Shown here one piece after another: positions 10,501 to 25,500 of a stretch of DNA of 64,000 nt. The position numbers and the translations under genes are program-made. The notes beneath the pieces were generated by a model. It ran no database searches. It saw only the letters and a program-made list of their open reading frames with translations, and was not told the origin of the DNA. The stretch comes from Ariolimax columbianus (lineage: Eukaryota > Mollusca > Gastropoda > Stylommatophora > Arionidae): positions 39,728,970 through 39,792,969 of the forward strand of contig JAVGWX010000011.1 in NCBI GenBank assembly GCA_036924085.1, written 5' to 3'. Position 1 is the stretch's first letter, and each line of letters starts with the position of its first letter.

Positions 10501-13500
10501 CACGCGGATGAAGCCAAGCATAGCACAACCGCCTGGAGAACTCCGGTCGACTTTCATCAGCACGCTCAGGATGTGAGAAAAGCTACTGCAGCCGGTGACT
10601 TAATATCCTTTTCAGGGCGCACAAAAGATGTGGGCAATCGCAACAACAACAACCTGTATGTAACTCACCTTATCATCCCACTTGAAGTCGGGTGTAATCT
10701 CCAGCCTGACTCTAAGAACTGTTCTGGTGATAGGCTGAATAGATGCATCCAACATCAAGTTTGGAATTTGGTGGGCACACTTCTTAATGACTGGCCCCAT
10801 CTTCAAATGGTGGATCATTATACCTAGTAGGGGGTCACACAAAAATAAATAGATTTTGATTATTTATTGCTTGATTATTTTATTACCTGTTCCTCAGCGG
10901 GTCTCAGCTTTGCCTCCAAGTATCTCTATTTTGGGCTATAGTGGCCCAGGTAGAAGATTTCACATACTTAGGGAGCATGTTATAAGCAAACGCAAGAATT
11001 CCAGCAGAAATCCAACAAAAATGCAATAAGGCAAATCAGATCATTGGACAATAAACTCCAATGCATAATTGCACGTGACAATAAATACCAAAAGAGCTTT
11101 ATACAACATGATTTTTGTTCCGACACTATGCTATAATGTCAAAACTGGACACTAACATCAAATGAAAAACGCTACATTGTAACAACAGAAAAGAAATGCC
11201 TGCGAAAAATATTGAGCGTAACAAGAGAGACATGATCAAAAACGATGTCATCAGGAGACTGGTGGGAACAACACCAGTATTGGACTACATTAAAAGACAG
11301 CAACTAAAATGGTTTGGCCACGCAACAAGACTACCACCACACAGCATCCCTGAATAAGCAATGCTATTTAGATACAACGGATTCAAAGCCAAAGGCAGAT
11401 CACAAAAAAGGTGGCTTACAAAAATATCTGAAGCAGTAAGTGTTACTGTGCATGAGGCAGACGGGCTCGTTCCAGAGATCTGTTCATAAGCTGACGCCAA
11501 AAGGCATAACAGGATTAGCGGAAAGAAGAAGTTGTCCAGTGGGCAATAAGCTTTCCTTCTGATTCTTTCCCAGATGTTCTAGTGAAGTGCAAGGGAGTCT
11601 AAACACTACATTGGAGGTCTACCCTATATATATATCATCATCATGTCCTTTATAGAACATCGCTCACATTACAGTCTGTCTGAAAGAAATTCTTTCCCTT
11701 GTCAAAACTCCAGCTTCCGCCACAGTCATACCCAGGCATTCCTGGATATCTTGGTGCCATCGTCTTCTTGGTCTACCCCTTCCTCTTCTACCTGGCACCA
11801 TACCTTCCATCCCTCTTCTCTCAAGGCCGATGTGTCTCTTGATGTGACCAAAGTATTTACATTTTCTGGCCAAAATGGAATTGATAAACCAGTTCTTCTA
11901 TAAGTTCAACACTTGCCGAATGTCTATATTTGTCTTTTTCTCTTTCCAGGGTATTCTGAGGATCTTTCTGTAACATTTTGACTCGAAGGATTCGATTCTT
12001 TGTCTAGAAGTTTGGATAATCGTCCATGATTCGCAGCCATAAGCTGCGACAGGAAAATAGAGGCTCTCATTATACATTTCTTTTATTTCTCTTAGCTGAC
12101 TTATACCTATGCCGGTCTCAACTCTAGTATGAGCTGGATGTAGCCAGAAGGAGGATTTTCTGCTCAGTGGGCTAGGTTCGAGCAGCTTATTACTTCGCTG
12201 CTTTGGGACAAGTGCCGCAGAGGGTGGTTAACCGATGTGTGAGCCATGTTAATAGACTCAAACACTGGAGCAAAGTAGACCCACAGCTTGTTAGGCGCCA
12301 TTTATGCTGCTCTAAACAATCTACCTAACCACGGCTGGTGTTATGCCATGTCACACATGATCCCTATAGTGTATAAAAAAAATGGAAATAACTGACTCAG
12401 GTCCTCTGTATCAAACTGCGGGAGGAACCTGCGCCTGGACACCACTTGCCATATGTAAACTCCAAACTGGTGTATGCAGGAAGAACTTAAAGAGATGAGG
12501 ATACAGGGATGATGATTGTGGAGCAGCACAAGAATCAGACGAATGATCTGCTCAAACATTGTGGAAACATGCAATATGGATGACATGTTAAAGGGAAATA
12601 CAAGGCAATCCACATGGCAGAACATTGGAAACATGATGTCTGACATGGTGCTCTTTACAGGGGATGTGTGTAGATAGGTGGTGAACCTGCAGAGAAACCT
12701 TGAATTGCATTACAGTCTGGCGAAGATGGATGTGTCGGACTGAAAGGTGCAAATAACGCAGTCAAACTGTAAACTAGCGACACAATGCCTTCTGTTCTCT
12801 GGACTATATCCTGCTACTTACAAAGTCTTGTTCAGGGGCTTAGTAGCGGGAGATTGAGAACGAACACAGAAGAAGATGAAGAAGAAGCACTACAGTGATG
12901 AGGATGCACGTCCACCTTCTTCAGTACATGAGAGACAATTTGCCAAAGGGAAGAACTTTATTTGAGCAGCACCAAACAACAACGAAACATGCATAGTTGA
13001 CTTTTCTGCTTACATGATATTACAAAATAATAACAAATTACATATTTCCTTGTTAAAACCAACTCTCACCAATCTCTTTGGAGTCCATTTCTCTCAGCTT
13101 CTCTGGAACTAGCCTCGCACCCTCGAGCTTGGTCAGGATCTCATGTGGTAAGATACCGAACTGTCTCATTGGGTTCTCAAATGTCCACAGTCGTTTGTCC
13201 ACCATTTTGCACATTTCTAGAAGCTTGGCTGCGAGGAGAGGATTGCCATTTTTGAGTGCAATCTCAAACAATGCTCTCATGATTCGTGTAGCATTCTGGG
13301 AACAAACGAATCGACATGATAAACTTATCTCAAAATTGATGATGATATAAATTGGTATCACGGAGAGCAAACAATCAATTCAATTCAAGTGCCGTCTCCG
13401 CAATGAAGGTTGGCCGCAAAGGATCTCAAATATCCTCTGTCTTTTGTCTTGGTAGATTTAAGTTAGTTGGCCATGGCAGGCAATGGTGCCGACACCATCA

Positions 13501-16500
13501 GACAGTTTCTGTCTTGATGATGTAACTTGCGCTGTATTTTGATTATAGTGAGGAAGAAGCTGCGCTGGTCATCAACCTCACTCTCTGGTCTTGAGCTACC
13601 TTGGACCAGTGGCTAGACATAAGTCAAGACGAATGGAGGTAATTGAGGATGCAGGCACTCTGGTACTACCTCTTTGAGACCAGGGATCGCTTGAAACATG
13701 CGGGGCTCGAACCCACGCCATTTCCGTTCATCGCTTTGAGAGGCTAGTGCCTTACCTCTAGACCACAGCGACACGACTAACATTAGTCCATCTTTTTTAT
13801 GTTGCTCTCCCCCTTATGACGCTGCCCGCCTTTTGTCCGCCTACATTCAACATTTCCCTCCAGTATTGTTTTCAATAAAAGAGAGCTAACAACAGAGAGT
13901 AGAACAATAGGAATATAGTGGACATTTGATAAGCAGCTGGATTTTGCAGATGTTGTATGTATGTGGTAACATAAGGAGCAGGGTATACAAGAAACACAGA
14001 TCAACATATGAAGCAGCAATGGAAGGATTGCAGATAAATGTGAAGAAAACAAAAAATGAGAATCAATAACAAGCAAAGAGACCCAATAAAGACTAATGTT
14101 CAGATAAATGAAGAATTTTACACAATTTTACCTATCTGGGAAGCGATATTGATAAAGATGGAGGAACAAATCAAGATGTTAGTGCCAGGATTAGCAAGGC
14201 CAGATTTGCTTTCAGCTCTCTTCCCCAATTGTAGAACTTGGCGACATTCTCCATGGAGAATAAGATTGGACTGTTTAACACGAATGTAAAGACGGCCCTG
14301 CTGTATGGCTCCGAGGCATGGCATGTCACTAAGGGTTTCCCATCCAGACTGCAGTCTTTTGTGAACAAGCATCTTCATCACATATGTTAAATGGGCAAAT
14401 ACAGATCTGTGGGCAAGAACAGGGCAAGAACTAATAGAGCAGAAGATCGGGGAGAGAAAGTATGAATGGTCGAGGAGGAAGTCAGTTCAAACGAGGTCCT
14501 GTGGGTAGAATTCAAGAAGATGGCACAGAAAAGAACCGATGGAGAGCATCTGTTGCTGCCCTATATTCCAAGGGGAACTAGACAGATAAATTATGGTATG
14601 AGAGAGAATACTTGCATATTACTGGGGCCTAAATAGGAGCAAAGAATAGTAACACTGTAACCTGCCATGATGTTGAAAGAACAGCTACAGCGGGTTAAAA
14701 CTATCACCGCATCTTGTCTTTCCCGTAGCCCTAAGAGATCGTAAGGGCATGACTTCTCACGAATGTTCTCAGCGCGTGAGTGATGCATCTTGGGTATGTT
14801 TCTAACCAGTACCCAGAATGAAAAGAATAGGACCACTACCACTTTCTAAGCCTATCATAATCAGCCACTGTAAAAGTTTGGATACCGACTTCCTGCAAAG
14901 GGATGAGATGCAGCCAGAATGTATGTTTCACATTGGAATGAAGACCCTTATCCATAAAGATCCTTATCCATAAAGACTTTTATCCATAAAGACCCTTATC
15001 CATGAAGACCCTTAACCCTGAAGACTCTTATCCATGAAGACCATTATCCATGAAAACCCTTATTCAAGTCATAAGGAAAGAATAACCAAAAGAGGGATAA
15101 TTATCACTGCCTTGATCAAGAACTCTTCCCAACGGCAACCTTTATCCAGAGAACTGGACTTCACAAGCATAATAAAAACATGGCTAACAAGAAGATGAAG
15201 AAGAAAAAGTGATTGCAGAGAGAAGGTGAACGATTGCAAATGTTTGGAGACATGTTTTCTCTAAAGCGTAGTACATCTGAGTGGTCCAGGGTTCATTCCC
15301 CAGTTGAGGCGGTAATGTTTTTTTCCGACCGCAATAGCGCCCGGGTCAACCCAGCCTTAAATGGGTACCGGTTCAGACCAAGAAGTAAAAGCGGAGAGGG
15401 AGAGGAGATGGCTACCGCCCTCATATAGCCGAGCCTTTGAAATGTGAGATCGCTAACACCTCACACCCCTTCGGCAGTAATGCTATGGGTTACCTTAACT
15501 TACTTTCCCTAAAGGGGTCTAGCTGCCGTGGTTGTCTTTGCCTCACATTAGAACAAAAATGTGAATGAATGGATGAGGATTTCCCTATTACAGGGATTAG
15601 CACTCCCTAATGCAAGCATTAGCACTCCCTAAGGTAGGGACGAGCACTCCGTAATACTGGGATTAGCACTCTGTAATGCTGGATTAGCACTCTGTAATGT
15701 TGGATTAGCTCTCCCTACTAATGTTGGGATTAGCACTCCCTATGGTAGGGATGAGCACTCTGTAATGCTGAGATTAGCACTCTGTAGTAATGCAGGGATT
15801 AGCACTCTCTATTGCAAAGATTAACAATCCATAATGCAGGAAGTAGCACTTCCTAATGCAGGGATTTACACTCCCTAATTCAGGGAATAGCACTCCCTAA
15901 AGCAGGTATCGGCCCTCCTTATTGTAAGGATTAGTACTTCCTACTAATGCAGGGATTAGCACTCCATAATGCAGGGATTAGCACTCCATAATGCAGGGAT
16001 TAGCACTCCATAATGCAGGGATTAGCACTCCCTAATACAGGGATTAGCACTCCCTAATTCAGGAATTAGTACTCCCTACTAATGCAGGGATTAGCACTCC
16101 CTGATACAGAGAGGACTATTCACTGATGTTCAAACACTAGACATAAAAACTACTCACCTGAGCAACATACGCCATGTCAGACACCAGAGAGAACGAATCC
16201 ACAGAAGTACGTGACACGTAAGACTGGATCAGGATGTTGACTTTCCCATGGGTGTTCTCCTTACCTCCAGCAACCACCAGCTCACAGCCATCAGAGGTCA
16301 GGCGGTCAAGCTCATCCATCTCATCATCTCGCACCTGGAAAAAAAGGTAAAGGTCATTCACATGGCAACAATCGCTGTCGGTGATAACAATAACTCTTCA
16401 TGCACTTTGCTGCAGACTTTGTGAGGGAGAAATACTAATGTCTGGTCAGATAAAATATACTGATCAGACATGTTAGTCAGGGTCAGACATGTTAGTCAGG

Positions 16501-19500
16501 GTCAGACAAAACATACTGGCCAAGACCCTCGCCTCGGCTTCCTAGTAGCCTTCCTTGAAAATGGGCTGAAGGATCGATGTGATCCCCGTAGTAATGAGTG
16601 ACATGCAGATGAAGCCAAGCATAGCACAACCGCCTGGAGGACCCCGATCCACCTTCATCAGCACGCTCGGGATGTGAGGAAAGCTACTGCAACCCGTCAT
16701 TTAACATCCTTTTCAGGGTGCACAAAAGTGTAACCTAATCATTACGGGCATTCACAAACAACAACCACCCTAATTCATTCGCAAGGTACCCATTCACGGC
16801 TGGGTCGACTGGAGGAGTGGTCGTACCAGGCACAAACCACATCCCAGTTTTTTCTGTCTGTAGGTGATTTCAAACCCTGGCACGCTGTAGTGTCAGTCTA
16901 ACAAGCCAGCTCACTGTCAACTAGGCTACACGCTCCACTTACACCTGGAAAATTCAATCAATCAATCAACACTTTACCTGGCCCACATAAAGATCCACTG
17001 TGATAAGACAGTAACTATGGCAACCAAACCTTAACCGCCACAGCACAGTTTCCAAACTGGCAGTGAAACTCTAAAGCAGGTATGGGAATTTACGTACCTG
17101 GGAAATGTTGTCACTGACGATGGCAGGCTGGACAGAGAGATAGACAAAGAATTCAAAAGATAACAAGATGCACTACCAGCTGTAGCATGTCCTTTGTAGA
17201 ACATCACTCCCATTTCAGTCTGTCTGAAAGAAACCCGTTCCCTTGCCAAAACTCCAGCCTCTGCCACAGTCATACTCAGGCATTCTTGCATATCTTGATG
17301 CCATCGTCTTCTTGGTCTACCCCTTCCTCTTTTGCCTGGCGCCATACCTTCCATCACCGTTCTCTCGAGACCATTGTCTCTTGATGTGACCAAAGTATTT
17401 GCATTTTTTGGTCATAATGGAATTGATAAACCAGTTCTCCTCTATGCTCAACTCTTGCCGAATGTCTGCATTTGTTCTTTTCTCTGTCCAGGGTATTTTG
17501 AGGATCTTTCTGTAACATTTTGACTCGAAGGATTCGATTCTTTGTCTAGAAGTTTTGGTAGTCGTCCATGATTCACAACCATAAGCAGCCACAGGAAAAA
17601 CACAGGCTCTTAAGACTTTTACTTTTATCATTTTATTGGTGCTCTGCCATAATTTCTTCAGGCTGTTCAGTCTCTGCATTGCCATGGCTAGTCTTCTTCT
17701 GATTTCTTTCGAGCAGTCGCCATTTTTGTCAATTCTGGAGCCCAGATACTCAAAATGTGTGACCTGATCTATTTCCTCACCAACCACTGTAAATGTATGC
17801 TGGTACTGATACTGAAACATCCAAGTCTCATTAAGTCTACTAAAGAGATGCTGATAAATATGTTGATTATGCCTGCATTATGTTATCAGTGTCAAAAGTG
17901 GACCCTATTAGATTGGCACAAGCGTAAGATCGAGACCTGTGAGATGGAAAGATAATTCAGAACAGTCGCTGAGGAATATTGTGGGGACTACATCGGCTAA
18001 CTACCATATTGACACACAGAAGATAACAAGGATATGATATGATCAACCTGCAGCAAAATCATATTTCATGGAGGTTTCAGGGTCACAAGGAAGGTCGACC
18101 CCGGCGACGATGGATCAAATAAACACCCCACAAGTTCAACATGCCAACAGAACAAGCCTCCCATCTAGCGCAAAGCAGTACTCAATGCATACCTTCTCTC
18201 TACGATGCCACAAGACAAGAAGAGTCGGACAAAAAAATAATTAATCAATTAATCAAAAGATTTCTATCAGTATTCAACTAAAAACGAGTTTCAAATTAAA
18301 ATCGGAAATATTTCAATTTAAGCAGGATGTGCTAGCCTGCTCCATGCCAAACCTTCCATGGTCACGTCTTGCAACATGTTGGCAGGTTAGTTTTCTTTCC
18401 ACTTGTGCCGTTTAGCGTCGTCAAGTGTGTTGCATCTGTCAATGTGAGCCGTGTCGCTGCACAATCACTTTAACCTTTAGCACGCTAGCAGTTTTTTTGA
18501 AAAATTTGACCTAATTAATTTTCTTAATTTCTCGCTTTGGTAGTCGTCTTAGAAAATTTTTAATTTGTATGTTTGTTTGTCAATAAATATGATTTTCTGG
18601 CGTGTAGACACACAATAGCATAACAAACATGTTGGTATTGTTGTTTTTGTTGTTAGTTTGTTAGTTTTTGAGATTCAAAAAGATAAAGTTGAAAGTTTTT
18701 GAAAATCTCGTTAAAAATTTGGACTCGACCACTAGGCCTAGTCGCTTTGATAGAAAACCATGGAAACCACAACAACGTATCGATACTGTGTTTACAATAT
18801 CGACACAACTGTTAGTTTCCAATTCAAACGTAGTTCTTTCATTTAAACAAACAAAATAAACAGATCTACTCGATAAAGATCGTTCCCAACAACCTACTTC
18901 CCCTTTCGCAAAAAGTCGACTTGCTCCAAACGGCGTATACAAAATTAAAACTGTTCAAAAGCCATTTGTAATCGAACATACGATACTTTAACCGGCAAAA
19001 TATTGTGTATATATGGAGGGCGTATTCAGCAGTAAAAAATGGCTGTCGGGAGTGACTCCGTTCAACAACAACAACAAAATTTCCCGTACATCGTTTTTGT
19101 AGGCCGAGTTGGTTAGAAGGGATCGGACAAAGCGTGCTAAAGGTTAACGTCATCTACCTACCTTCCTCGCGGCCGCACCCTTACCCTGTAGCCAGATCTA
19201 CCAGCCTTGTAAGCCGTCAGTGAAAGTTGATAAGGGTGCATTTTCATGAGATGACCAAACCAACTTATTACTTGCTTGGAAATGTATTCGACACAAGATG
19301 TAGTGCTGACCATACTTAGAATGTCGTCGTTCCTCATTCTGTCTCTCCTGGTAACACTGATGACCTTCCTCAAACACTTCATTTAACATGTCAAAATTCT
19401 GCTGCCCAGCGCCATTGACAGAGGCCATGTTTGGCACTAGTAGCACAGAGTCGGCATAAATATACTGTTTATCAGATGTTACTTTGTTGTTAAACTAATG

Positions 19501-22500
19501 CTCGGGTACCTAAGCAGTGGTGACAGCTGATATTCTTGACTTCCCTATCAGACCCCGACACCACACAGGTGAAGCCACTTAAATTAAAGGAGCCAATAAA
19601 AATGTTACCTTGATCTGGTGAAACTCTTGAGCATTGGAAACAAGGTTAAGTATGTCCCCCTCTGTCATGGCAGCCTTCAGCATTTCATTGATTACCTAAA
19701 TTGCAAAAATTAGGAAAGAGAAAGTATATAGGAACATATACACAATTACAAATAACAGAAGGGACACAGAGATACAAGTCTGGTCAGGCACAATATACTG
19801 GCCAAGACCACGATCCCTCCCATTACTTACTCATTATGGGCATTAAACAACAACAATACAATAAATTACAAACAAATTAATATGAAAATTGTTATCTTTG
19901 CATATAATTTGTCCACAGAAATTTCATCAAATTTGTTAACCCATATCAGTAACCAAGAAGATAAACTTCATGACGGTTGGTCGACATTGAATTTGTATTG
20001 GCCATGTCACCAGAAGAGAAATGGCATTGCTTGGCTGAACCACCATGCCATGAAACCCAGAAAGAAGGCAAAAGAGCAGCAGGCTTAAAATAACTTGGTG
20101 GAAAATTATAGAAGTTTATTTCAAAATCATGAACTAAAGATAGGGCACCACATGAAGCATGGTCACAAGCAAAGCAAAGTGAAGGGAGTATGTTGCTGCC
20201 CTAATAGACGCAGCTAACAAAGCCACATTCAATAGAGATGGATGGGTCTATTATAGACTAAGGAACGAAGAAGAAAAACACAACAGGAACATACTCCAAT
20301 AACTTCCGTGCAGAAGCAGAGGCACTGAAGATCGCTGCCAAGCTTGTAATCCAAAAATGAAGATATCCACCAAGACAACAGTATTCCTGACTAATGCCTA
20401 GTTAGTATTAGCAGCACTAAAACAGCGTAAAGAAGGAGATCTCGAGCAATGCATATACTCCCTGACACCGCTTTCAGCAAAACACCCAAGGTTGGTCATT
20501 CAGTGTATCCCCTCCCACTGCAATATTGAAGGCAATGAAGCTGCGGGCAGACTAGCAAAGTGTGGAGGAGCTTCCCCAAAAACAGACCTGAGAATTATTT
20601 ATAACGAGGCCAAGACCATAATTAAAGCCAACTTCAGGGAAAAATGGGCGGATCAACACCCTCACTTCCAAAAAGAAGACAGCTTGTTTTAACTAGAGAG
20701 GAGCAAGTCATCATCTTCAGACTGAGAACTGGGCATTGGTACAGACTCGAGTTATCTTTACAACAAAATGAGGATTGGGACAAATGACAGGTGACCATGG
20801 GGGAGGGAGGGGTGTGTGGGGGCATATCACGACTGTGGAACACATCCTACAAAGCTACGAGCTGATGACTCTGGAAGAGAGAGAACAATTCTGGCCTTGA
20901 AAGACAGATGTGAAAAACTGTACGAAAAATTGTCCTCTGTAAGAGAAACCTGGCCCTTGAACTGAGAATGAACAAAGAAGAAGAATGATGCTATTAGGTG
21001 TGACAGTCAGTGACTGCCTTGTCCAGTCATCTGTGACTGCCTTGTCCAGTCATCTGTGACTGCCTTGTCCAGTCATCTGTGACTGCCTTGTCCAGTCATC
21101 TGTGACTGCCTTGTCCAGTCATCTGTGACTGCCTTGTCCAGTCATCTGTGACTGCCTTGTCCAGTCATCTGTGACTGCCTTGTCCAGTCATCTGTGACTG
21201 CCTTGTCCAGTCATCTGTGACTGCCTTGTCCAGTCATCTGTGACTGCCTTGTCCAGTCATCTGCTAAGTATCCTTCTTCTTCTTTATTGTTTGTTCTGGA
21301 AACAAGAACGTTCTGTTACATTGTGTAGCAGTTTAAGGGAGCAGTTGTGATGTCTGCACTTTTCATCCCGACACTTTCAGTTTCAGCACAGCATATTTTG
21401 GGGACTGAGTTTGACTTCCTGTTTTTGATTAATGATTAATGAAAACATTCTAAGAGGGGGCTCTGTGATGTTGAGGTAAGGTGTCTGCCTCAGGTGCCGG
21501 GGATCTCGGGTTTGAATCACAGTGGAGACCGAGATTTTTTCATGTGGATCTTATGGTAAAAATTCCCATCGATCTCTGGGTAGTAAGATCGAATTCCGTG
21601 TTCAGTGTCAAGCATGTTAAAAATCCCTTGACAGTTAAAAAATATTACAAAAATTAGGCTTAACGGCTGTTGCCCAGACAAAATTCTAGATAAAAATCTA
21701 CCCAAATTATTTGTACCTTCCCCCAGGACTAGTAAGCTGCAGGAAGTTTAAAATACCTACTACGAATAGCCGAAAACTTCGGTTACCTGGCAACAGACAT
21801 TAACATGCCAGTTTGAATACCAGGATTCCAAGTAATCATTCTAATGCCTGCATAGCAGTTAGCCTTATGGTGCTTCAAGAATTTCATCTCTAATGTCACA
21901 ATACAAATGTCAACACGGCATTTGGTTTATCCTAATCAGATTTTAGGGAATCCTGAATCCATTTGTTTGCAGTGCAGCTTCCGCAGCAATGACTTTTACA
22001 AGCCCCAAAAAACTTTACAAAAAATGTTCTGAAACTATTTTAACAGACTTTGAACATGCTTGCCCCATATTCATTTCATACAGAGCCTCACGTACAAATG
22101 TGTTTGTCTCATGTATGTTATTGTTATATATTTCAGTTCACAGAAAAATCATACTATACACAAGAACATACCTCAACCGTGTCATACTTGATGTAGAAGT
22201 TGCTTGCGATGCGACCCAGATCTGTAGAGAACATGTACCCTGTGTGTTCCTCAAACCGAATCATCTTTGCCTTGTCCAGTCGTCGAGCTGCATCTAGGAC
22301 AAGATCCCTTCTGTGGTTTTCCAGATAAGGGTCATCCTATAGAAGAAAATTAACACTCAAAACGTAAAGTAAAAGTTCCCTTCATCAATGAGCAATCACA
22401 CGCAGAAAAAAGTGTTTTTGGACTTTGTTAAGATATGTATAAGATTTTTTAAATTCATTTAAAAAAATAAAATTTGTTTTTAAATCGGTTGCAAGTCGCA

Positions 22501-25500
22501 AGCAATGATGGATATAGCATTAGGATAGAGAGATTAAGTCATTTAAGGTTTGACACTGTGCATTAGATTTAAGCTATTATCAACTGCACTGTCTCTTAAC
22601 TTAACGTCTTAATACTGTTTTAGAAGACTCAGCAGAGTTACAACCAGTTTCATTTACATTTCCTTACTCTAATAGCTATGCACATCCAATCTATTCTTCA
22701 ATGCATTAATTATCCTTGCCTCCCCTACTTCCTGTGGCAATGCATTCCAAGCATTCACCCCTCTCTGACTAAATAAATATTTCCTAATATCTAATCTGGA
22801 CATTTCTTTAGTTAATTTGTAGCTATACCCTTTTGTTCTTGTAGGTGGTTGTATTTTGAACAACTTGCTATAGTCTATCCTTTCCTTTGATTGTCTTTTT
22901 ATAAACCTGTATTAAGTCGCCTCGAATTCTTCTCTTTTCTAGACACTGTAGGCCAGTTTTTCTGAGTCTTTCCTTATAACTGTAATTCTGGAATCCACCT
23001 ATCAGCTTTGCTGCTCTTCTTTGTATCCTTTCCAGCATGATTATATCTCCTCAATGATAAGGACGACTCCACACCTGTACTCCAATCTAGGTCTAACTAA
23101 TATTTTATAGAATTTGACAATCTCGTCCTGAGCTACCTTGGTCCACTGACAAGACCTCTTATTCGAGATGACTGAAGATAACATAGAATGCATATTTCTA
23201 ATTTCTAGAATTTATTCCTGGCCATATGGCTTGAGTAGGTTTTTTATTAATTCCCAAATATGTTTGCCTGGACATAGCTAACAGCCTGCTCTTTTTTATT
23301 TTCAACTTCGCTCTTCAATCCCTATCCACTCAGCCAGCTGTACAGAAGTACCCTCTTTCCTGGGTTGCCACGTAGAGGAGGAATACTTGGACATCTCTGG
23401 CTCGTTGACTGTGGCGCAAGCAGTCAGTTATAATTCCCTGACTACATCCTTCTTCTTCACTGCATCTCCGGCAAATTGAAACCATCTATTGAGCCGAAAC
23501 AGATATCTTTGCCATAAAGCTTTCATTTTCATTCACAACTTCAAAGAATCACCTTAGAGGTTTTGTAAAAAAAAAAATGACAACTGAAACTAATGTGTTT
23601 TTTGTTTGCTTTTTTTTTTGTTTGCGGTCGTCTTATTTCTCTATTACCTCGGGCTGTCTGTGTTGCACTATTGTTTTATTTTGCGCCTGTCGGTCCATTT
23701 CCGACTTCGGCATGAATTTTATGTAAGGGTCTGCTTCCTCCTGCATTTTCTAAGGGTTTGCTTCCATGGGATAATCAGCAGTGCTGTGATGGGGAGTGAA
23801 CCCAGCACCTTCGGATTGTGAGCCGTGTCACTTAACCACTAGCCCATGCCATCCTCTGGACTAATGTTTTGACTTTTTCTTCTAATAAATTGTTTGTTTT
23901 ATATCTCTCAAAGAAATGCTATTTACTGCCAAAACAAACAGAAAGGTCATTACTTCTCTGAAGCCATTTGGAATGCCGTAGACCAGTGGGTTCTTGCGCA
24001 TTCGAACAAAGAGATATGTGTAGCTCATCCACTTGACTGCTTCTTCTGTATTTGTGACTGTGCCCAGAGATATCTGCAACATTGATAAACAAGCCTATCA
24101 ATTTGACTTCTAGTTATGAGGAAAGACTCAGAAAAACCGGTGTCTAGAAAAGAGAAGAATTCGAGGTGACTTAATACAGGTTTATAAGATAATCAAAGGA
24201 AAGGATAAATTAGACTATAACAAGTTTTTTTCAAAATACAACCACCTACAAGAACAAGAGGGCATAGCTACAAATTAACTAAAGGTTAAAGTTAGAGTTG
24301 AGTTTGAGTTTAAGTTTGAGTTGTTGAGTTGAGTTGAGGTGAGGTTGAAGTTGAAGTTGAAGTTAAGTTAAGGAGGTTGTTAAAATTCAATCAGATTAAT
24401 TGATTACTGACACCTCAGACAGAGCATTAAGTTTAAGAGGGAAATAAATGTAATTATTTGAAACTGTATGATGAAGACAAATGTGTATTTTGTATGTTTT
24501 TAATACATCATCATGTGGCATATTTTTTGCAAAACGTTGCTCCCATCACAACATGTTAAAATGAAACTCAATCTTTCGCCAAATCTCCAGCCTGTTTCAG
24601 AGTCACGCTGAAGTATTCCTTGACATATTAGTGCCATCACCTTCTTGGTCTGCCTCTGATTCTATTGCCAGACACCATACCTTCCATTACCGTTATCTCA
24701 AGACTGTTGTCTTTTGATGCGACCAAAGTATTAACATTTTTTTGTTCATGATAGAATTTATGAACCAGTTTTCATTTATGCCCAACTCTAATCAAATGTC
24801 TGCATTCTTCTTTTCTTTGGTCCAAGGTATTCTGAGAACCTTTCTATAGTATTATGACTGAAAGGACTCGATTACCTTCCTTCAGGTTTGGGTAGTTGTC
24901 TATGTTTCACGGCCGTATTCTGTTACAGGAATAACACAGGTTCTCAAAATTATCACTTTTGTTGGTTTGCTGGTATTCTACTATAGTTTCCACAGGTTGT
25001 GTAGCCTCTCCATTTCCATAATAATAATAATAATAATAATAATATATTTTTAATACAAAATGTAATTATTTTACTACCGCCCATCTAAAATCTAAAATCA
25101 CCCGCTAGTGAGCGCTAACGCCCAGGTTGAAGAGCACTGAACTAGAGTGTCTGAGCGGCAGAGCAGATAGTGTGCTTGTTTCTCATGGCAAAAGACACTG
25201 TCTCAACATGCTCGAGTGCCCCTAGTTACAAATTCGTACCTGACTTACTTTTACGGCAGCATCTGCTATGAGACTTCACTTTTACAGCAGTGTCTGCTAT
25301 GGGACCACTTTTACCGCAGTGTCTGCTATGGGACCACTTTTACCGCAGTGTCTGCTATGGGACTTCACTTTTACAGCAGAGACTGCTATTGGACCACTTT
25401 TACTGCAGTGTCTGCTATGGGACCACTTTTACTGCAGTGTCTGCTATGGGACCACATTTACTGCAGTGTCTGCTATGGGACCACTTTTACTGCAGTGTCT

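Noticed and set aside
17317..17820. 167-codon minus ORF as a host gene
   Set aside because: It is the C-terminal part of a LINE polyprotein with several relatives in the window.
18661..18942. 93-codon minus ORF inside the TTAA element
   Set aside because: No transposase motif or known similarity. Its length is compatible with chance.
21003..21262. Possible CRISPR-like array
   Set aside because: Units are head-to-tail direct repeats without spacers, and the genome is eukaryotic.
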